DNA from: Bacteroidales bacterium
GTDB lineage: Bacteria; Bacteroidota; Bacteroidia; Bacteroidales; UBA932
Assembly: GCA_017427885.1 (NCBI GenBank)
Contig: JAFRRW010000011.1
Span: forward strand, 62,001 to 126,000
Direction of reading: 5' to 3'
Length of the DNA stretch: 64,000 nt
A program made the position numbers and the translations under genes. Shown one piece after another: positions 60,294-64,000 of the stretch (the stretch's first letter is position 1; each line of letters opens with the position of its first letter). The notes under the pieces are model-generated. The model saw only the letters and a program-made list of their open reading frames with translations, made no database searches and was not told the DNA's origin.

Positions 60294-62129
60294 CTATTTC
60301 GTGTCGAGACCGAGGTCTGACACCAGGTTCTTTACATCCGATTCATTCTCGACGAGGAACTTGGCCTTCTCCTGGGCGGTATAAAGTTCCTTCGCCTTCT
60401 CCTCTTCAGGAACCACCCTCACGGCCAGCCGGATGAGGGGGCTGCCTACGAGCTTCTGGTAGGACGTCTCAAGTTCCCTCAGTATCTTCTCTTCTATCCA
60501 TCTCTTCTGGGCTTCGTTCGTCACGTTGAAAGCCACCAGCTTCTTCCCCGCATCTTCCGTGATTTCCAGCCTGGCGTTCATAAGGGTATTGAAAAGGCGC
60601 TGTTTATCAGGATATTTTCCGGGAAGGTCTTTCCATTTGGTCTCAAGTATCTCGTCCGAAGGAAGGTCTCCGCCGGTGGCATCCCCTTCACCTACGATCA
60701 TTTCCTTCTCCTCCTGCTCTCCGATGATCGCATTCAGCGACAATGACGCCCCGGTCTTCTTCTTCCTTCCCCTCGCGGGCTTGGCCTCCGGTTCGGGTTT
60801 CTCCACGACGGGTTTTTCGGTGGCTGGCTTCTCGGCGGCCTGGTCGGGATTGCCCTGCCTCGCAGGGTTTGAGGCTTCGCCAAAATGCTCGGCCCGGGCA
60901 GATCCCGACTCCGTCCGTGAAGGGACGGGAGCGGGCTCTGACGGTTTTTCAGGAACGGCAGGGGCTGCGGCCGGCACCGGTGGCTTGGAAGCAACGGGGA
61001 CGGGAGCCGCTGCCGGCTTGACGGCGACGGCGTCGGGGTCGGTAAGGAAACACAGGCGCATCAGGGCGAACTCGATGTGCAGCCTTGGATTGAGGCTGGC
61101 CCTGTAGCCGGCTTCGCACTGGGTGGTGATCGCGAGGGCGTTGTAGAGGAAAGGCAGGGAACAGCGGGAGGCCTGCTCGCGGTACCTCTCCTTGAGGGAG
61201 GCGGGCAGGTCGAGAAGGGCGTCCATTCCGCCGCTTCCGGCCACGAGAAGGTCTCTCAGGTGCGAACTCAGCGCTCCCACGAAATGAAGGGCGTTGAACC
61301 CCTTGGCCAGCACCCCGTCGAAGGTCTTCATCGCCGAGGCGTAATCCCCTTTCAGGAAATCCTCCACAAGGGAGAAACTGTATTCATAGTCCAGGACGTT
61401 GAGATTCCTCAGCACGTCCTCGTATTTCACGTCGGTCCCGCAGAACGCCACCGTCTGGTCGAAGATGGTCAGGGCGTCCCTCATCGATCCGTCGGCCTTC
61501 TGCCCTATCACGTGCAGGGACTCTTCATCTATCTTGACCCCTTCCTTCTTGGCTATCACCTTGAGGTTCTTCACCATGTCGGAAACGCTGATGCGGTTGA
61601 AGTCATAGGTCTGGCAGCGGGAGAGGATGGTGGGGAGGACCTTGTGCTTCTCGGTGGTGGCGAGGATGAATATGGCGTGTGCGGGAGGTTCCTCGAGGGT
61701 CTTGAGGAAGGCGTTGAACGCCGAGGTGGAAAGCATATGCACCTCATCTATGATGTACACGCTGTATTTCCCGACCTGGGGAGGAATCTGCACCTGGTCC
61801 ATAAGGGCCTTGATGTCCTCCACCCCGTTGTTGGAGGCCGCGTCAAGTTCGTGGATGCAGTAGGAGCGCCCTTCCTGGAAAGACTCGCAGGACTCGCAAT
61901 GGCCGCAGGGCTCCATGTCAGGAGTCGGATTGGCACAGTTTATGGTCTTTGCGAATATGCGGGCGGTGCTGGTCTTGCCGACGCCGCGGGGACCGCAGAA
62001 GAGATATGCGTGGGCCAGCTGGCCCCGCAAGATGGAGTTCTTCAGGGTCCTTGCTATGGTGTCCTGGCCGATCAGCCCCTCGAAAGAGTCCGGCCTGTAT
62101 TTGCGAGCTGAAACTATATATTCCGACAT
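60294..62129 (-). CDS. dnaX: DNA polymerase III subunit gamma/tau
   Basis: A 611-residue clamp-loader ATPase. Walker A CGPRGVGKTS (45-54), zinc ligands C65, C75, C78, C81, Walker B VYIIDEVHML, and sensor block LATTEKHKVLPTILSRCQ. A Pro/Ala/Glu-rich linker of about 100 residues (PVASKPPVPAAAPAVPEKP and on) leads to a tau-like C-terminal domain. The start at 62129 (MSEYIVSARKYRPDSF) is the family start; three extra codons upstream are possible but lie beside the -7 element. No slippery A-run frameshift signal was noticed. Confidence 0.95.
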   Translation of the reverse strand: MSEYIVSARKYRPDSFEGLIGQDTIARTLKNSILRGQLAHAYLFCGPRGVGKTSTARIFAKTINCANPTPDMEPCGHCESCESFQEGRSYCIHELDAASNNGVEDIKALMDQVQIPPQVGKYSVYIIDEVHMLSTSAFNAFLKTLEEPPAHAIFILATTEKHKVLPTILSRCQTYDFNRISVSDMVKNLKVIAKKEGVKIDEESLHVIGQKADGSMRDALTIFDQTVAFCGTDVKYEDVLRNLNVLDYEYSFSLVEDFLKGDYASAMKTFDGVLAKGFNALHFVGALSSHLRDLLVAGSGGMDALLDLPASLKERYREQASRCSLPFLYNALAITTQCEAGYRASLNPRLHIEFALMRLCFLTDPDAVAVKPAAAPVPVASKPPVPAAAPAVPEKPSEPAPVPSRTESGSARAEHFGEASNPARQGNPDQAAEKPATEKPVVEKPEPEAKPARGRKKKTGASLSLNAIIGEQEEKEMIVGEGDATGGDLPSDEILETKWKDLPGKYPDKQRLFNTLMNARLEITEDAGKKLVAFNVTNEAQKRWIEEKILRELETSYQKLVGSPLIRLAVRVVPEEEKAKELYTAQEKAKFLVENESDVKNLVSDLGLDTK

Positions 62130-62135
62130 AACACA

Positions 62136-62143
62136 CAAATTTA
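62136..62143 (-). promoter_or_regulatory. -7 element close to dnaX start
   Basis: Reads TAAATTTG on the minus strand, 6 bases before the ATG at 62129, so a leaderless mRNA is likely. Confidence 0.5.
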
Positions 62144-62155
62144 ATCATTATTTAA

Positions 62156-62163
62156 TAACTTTG
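62156..62163 (+). promoter_or_regulatory. -7 element for the gene at 62179
   Basis: TAACTTTG, matching TAnnTTTG, 15 bases before the ATG. Divergent from the dnaX promoter. Confidence 0.55.
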
Positions 62164-62178
62164 CACAAACTCATCCAA

Positions 62179-63045
62179 ATGAAACGGATCACGACGATAT
62201 TGCTGGCGGCAGCCGCTCTCTGGGCCCTCATGGCCCCGGATACGTCGGCGCAGGCCACCTTCACCACCAGGAAGGAGAAACTCAGCGACCTGATGCTTAA
62301 GACCACCAAGGTCGTCCTCACAGGCAACGACATCCTCGACGAATCGTTCAAGGAGGAAGTCATCAGCCGCTGGAGGATCACCCCCTACGAGTTCTGCACG
62401 ATGGATGAATTCAACAGCCTCAAGAACAGTACGGACTACTATTTCCTTCTGATAGTCCAGGGACAGTTCCGCAAGGAAACGGAACCAGGCCTCAGTATGA
62501 TGACCCTGATAAAGGGAGGTTCCGCCCCCAAGCCGGATTCCTCCCTCAACGACTACTACGAAGTGGTGTCCCTCCCCTTCTGCTCATCCGTTATGTCCTC
62601 CGGCAGGGAGTACATCTTCATGCCGGCCTTCATAGACCTGGTGCAGGAGATGGCCACCGCGGCCGTGGAACACGGTTCAAGGGGTGATTCCACACTTAAA
62701 GTTCACTCCCTGAAGAGTCTCCGCCCCTGGCATCCCCTTGTCCTCATTTCAGAAGACGACCTCGCCGAAACGGCGGCCTCATACAAGGAGCAGGACCTCG
62801 GCCAGTCCGTAAGGATCGTGCCCGAGGACGTTGCCGACAAGGCCTTCACGAACGATGACGTCAACACCTTCGTGAGCTATGTCATCGCTCCCTCCGACCC
62901 CCAGAAGGGTTCCATCTGTTACCGCCTGCTCATCGGGACCGGAGACCACCAGCTCTATTTCTTCGAGAAGCACAAGATTACGAAGAGCAATCCAGCCGGA
63001 TTCCAGCCCGGTGACATTGCCAGAATCATCTCTGCCGTCAAGTAG
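62179..63045 (+). CDS. secreted protein of unknown function
   Basis: A 288-residue exported protein with a signal peptide ending near DTSAQA (about residue 25). No known domain is recognisable. Blocks such as KVVLTGNDILDESFKEEVISRW, DYYFLLIVQGQFRKE, SREYIFMPAFIDLV-like sequence and SICYRLLIGTGDHQLYFFEKHKI suggest an alpha/beta fold. The frame is open upstream but lies antisense to dnaX; the ATG at 62179 gives the signal peptide and follows a promoter element. The M16 peptidase starts 13 bases later, so the two may form an operon. Confidence 0.75.
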   Translation: MKRITTILLAAAALWALMAPDTSAQATFTTRKEKLSDLMLKTTKVVLTGNDILDESFKEEVISRWRITPYEFCTMDEFNSLKNSTDYYFLLIVQGQFRKETEPGLSMMTLIKGGSAPKPDSSLNDYYEVVSLPFCSSVMSSGREYIFMPAFIDLVQEMATAAVEHGSRGDSTLKVHSLKSLRPWHPLVLISEDDLAETAASYKEQDLGQSVRIVPEDVADKAFTNDDVNTFVSYVIAPSDPQKGSICYRLLIGTGDHQLYFFEKHKITKSNPAGFQPGDIARIISAVK

Positions 63046-63058
63046 GAAACTGTTTGAA

Positions 63059-64000
63059 ATGATCGTAGGGAAAGCAGGTTGCAGGCTCCAATATGCCGTG
63101 AAGAGAAGCGGGTCGGCTGTGGGATACTGCTCTTTGAGCATCAAATGCGGCACCAGGGACGAAGCAGGTTTTCCCGAAGGGACGGCCCATTTCACCGAAC
63201 ATACCATCTTCAAGGGGACAGCCCGCAGAAGCGCCTCCTCCATCAATTCCTACCTCGACAGACTGGGAGGCGAACTCAACGCCTACACCACCAAGGAGGA
63301 AATCGTGATCCACTCCACCGTCCTGAAAGAGGATCTGGGCAAGGCGTTGGGCCTGTTGATGGAACTAGCCACCTCCCCCTCTTTCCCCTGCAGCGAAGTT
63401 GAAACGGAAAAAGGGGTGGTAATAGATGAAATCAATTCGTACAAGGACAGTCCCTCCGAGGAGATATACGACAGGTTCGAGGAGATGCTCTTCAAGGGTC
63501 ATCCCCTCGGGAGAAGGATCCTTGGAAAGAGTTCCGACATCAGGAAAATAACCTCCGAAGACCTCCGACAGTTCACCGCCGAACGGTTCATCCCTTCCAG
63601 GATGGCCCTGGCGGTGGTGGCGGACGTTGATGAGAAAAAGATGGAGGGAAATATCCTCAGGCTCGTTTCCCGCTTCTTCGGCGACAGCCCTTCTCCGGAA
63701 CCAGTCCCCACGACCGTCTATTCCAAACCTGTCCCCTGCATTTTTGACAAGACCATCGAGAAGAGGAACCACGAAGCCAATGCAGTTTTCGGAGGTACCG
63801 CCCCTTCCCTTTATGACGGAGACGCAAGGTATCCGGCCGCCCTGCTGGCAAACATCCTTGGCGGACCGGCCTCCAATTCCCTACTCAATTCAGAACTGAG
63901 GGAGAAGCGCGGCTGGGTGTACAACGTCGAGACCACCTACACCCAATACGCCGACACAGGAGCCTTCATTATCAGCCTCGGATGCGACAGGGCGAACCTG
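63059..64000 (+). CDS. M16 family zinc peptidase, N-terminal part
   Basis: The gene runs out of the window; 314 codons are visible and open. The inverted zinc motif HFTEH (H44, E47, H48) with EKGVVIDEIN about 70 residues later gives the third ligand, as in pitrilysin/mitochondrial-processing-type peptidases. GGELNAYTTKEEIVIHS and FGGTAPSLYD are typical. No signal peptide is seen at the start MIVGKAGCRLQY, so it may be cytoplasmic like other roughly 400-residue bacterial M16 proteins. Downstream of the unknown secreted gene. Confidence 0.9.
   Translation, partial: MIVGKAGCRLQYAVKRSGSAVGYCSLSIKCGTRDEAGFPEGTAHFTEHTIFKGTARRSASSINSYLDRLGGELNAYTTKEEIVIHSTVLKEDLGKALGLLMELATSPSFPCSEVETEKGVVIDEINSYKDSPSEEIYDRFEEMLFKGHPLGRRILGKSSDIRKITSEDLRQFTAERFIPSRMALAVVADVDEKKMEGNILRLVSRFFGDSPSPEPVPTTVYSKPVPCIFDKTIEKRNHEANAVFGGTAPSLYDGDARYPAALLANILGGPASNSLLNSELREKRGWVYNVETTYTQYADTGAFIISLGCDRANL

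Noticed and set aside
60294..62129. Programmed frameshift in dnaX giving a short gamma form
   Set aside because: No A-rich slippery run with a following stem was found in the expected region.

Overview
The window is about 57% GC and looks like the chromosome of a gut- or rumen-type Bacteroidales bacterium. Three things point there: promoters of the Bacteroidetes -7 type (TAnnTTTG) in front of many genes; families typical of the order (DUF5020, DUF4783, a type 2 IleRS, a TraR/DksA-family protein, a fused glycogen synthase/phosphorylase); and many lipoprotein glycoside hydrolases, including three GH92 mannosidases. I cannot name genus or species. There is no rRNA, CRISPR array, prophage, plasmid gene or intact transposase.

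Layout. 1-3.4 kb: end of a GH92 gene, a HAD phosphatase, then thrC and thrB on the minus strand. 3.5-3.9 kb: tRNA-Ser(UGA) followed by a repeat cassette. 3.9-14.4 kb: carbohydrate lipoproteins (GH36/27-like, an unknown TIM barrel, a sialidase-like protein, a GH99-like protein) around a purine salvage operon (apt, a DUF5020 porin, an NCS2 permease) and a D-2-hydroxyacid dehydrogenase. 14.5-17.0 kb: a Tat-exported FAD oxidoreductase, a small Cys-rich protein, and tRNA-Ser(CGA) with a larger version of the same repeat cassette. 17.0-24.8 kb: lspA, an ileS-dksA fusion, cvpA, tsaB, and the operon greA, HIT protein, TlpA-like protein. 24.9-38.0 kb: one minus-strand run, xseA, xseB, glgB, debranching enzyme, GT4, GH57, glycogen synthase/phosphorylase fusion, ribF. 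38.0-41.3 kb: engB, prs, a small membrane protein, der. 41.3-51.2 kb: an unknown lipoprotein, an NtrY-like kinase, rlmH, a DUF4783 protein, efp, ispH, cmk and a sigma-54 activator-type response regulator that ends without a DNA-binding domain. 51.4-59.4 kb: a minus-strand glycan island (two secreted alpha/beta hydrolases, a TIM-barrel lipoprotein, two GH92 enzymes). 59.5-64 kb: lptB, dnaX, an unknown secreted protein and the start of an M16 peptidase.

How the parts work together. The glycogen run holds branching, debranching, chain synthesis, phosphorolysis and a GH57 4-alpha-glucan enzyme, enough to build and break down storage glucan. The surface/periplasmic hydrolases suggest mannose-rich or sialylated glycans as food, but there is no SusC/SusD pair in the window. 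The apt-DUF5020-NCS2 set looks like a purine uptake route from outer membrane to PRPP salvage.

The most unusual material is non-coding. Both tRNA-Ser genes are followed by a related composite repeat that carries an inverted 15-nt copy of that particular tRNA's own 3' end. There is also a three-copy family of 86-nt nested palindromes and a two-copy family of about 75-nt inverted repeats with a conserved 28-nt loop but different arms. Among proteins, the IleRS-DksA fusion with a GXHH active-site motif stands out.
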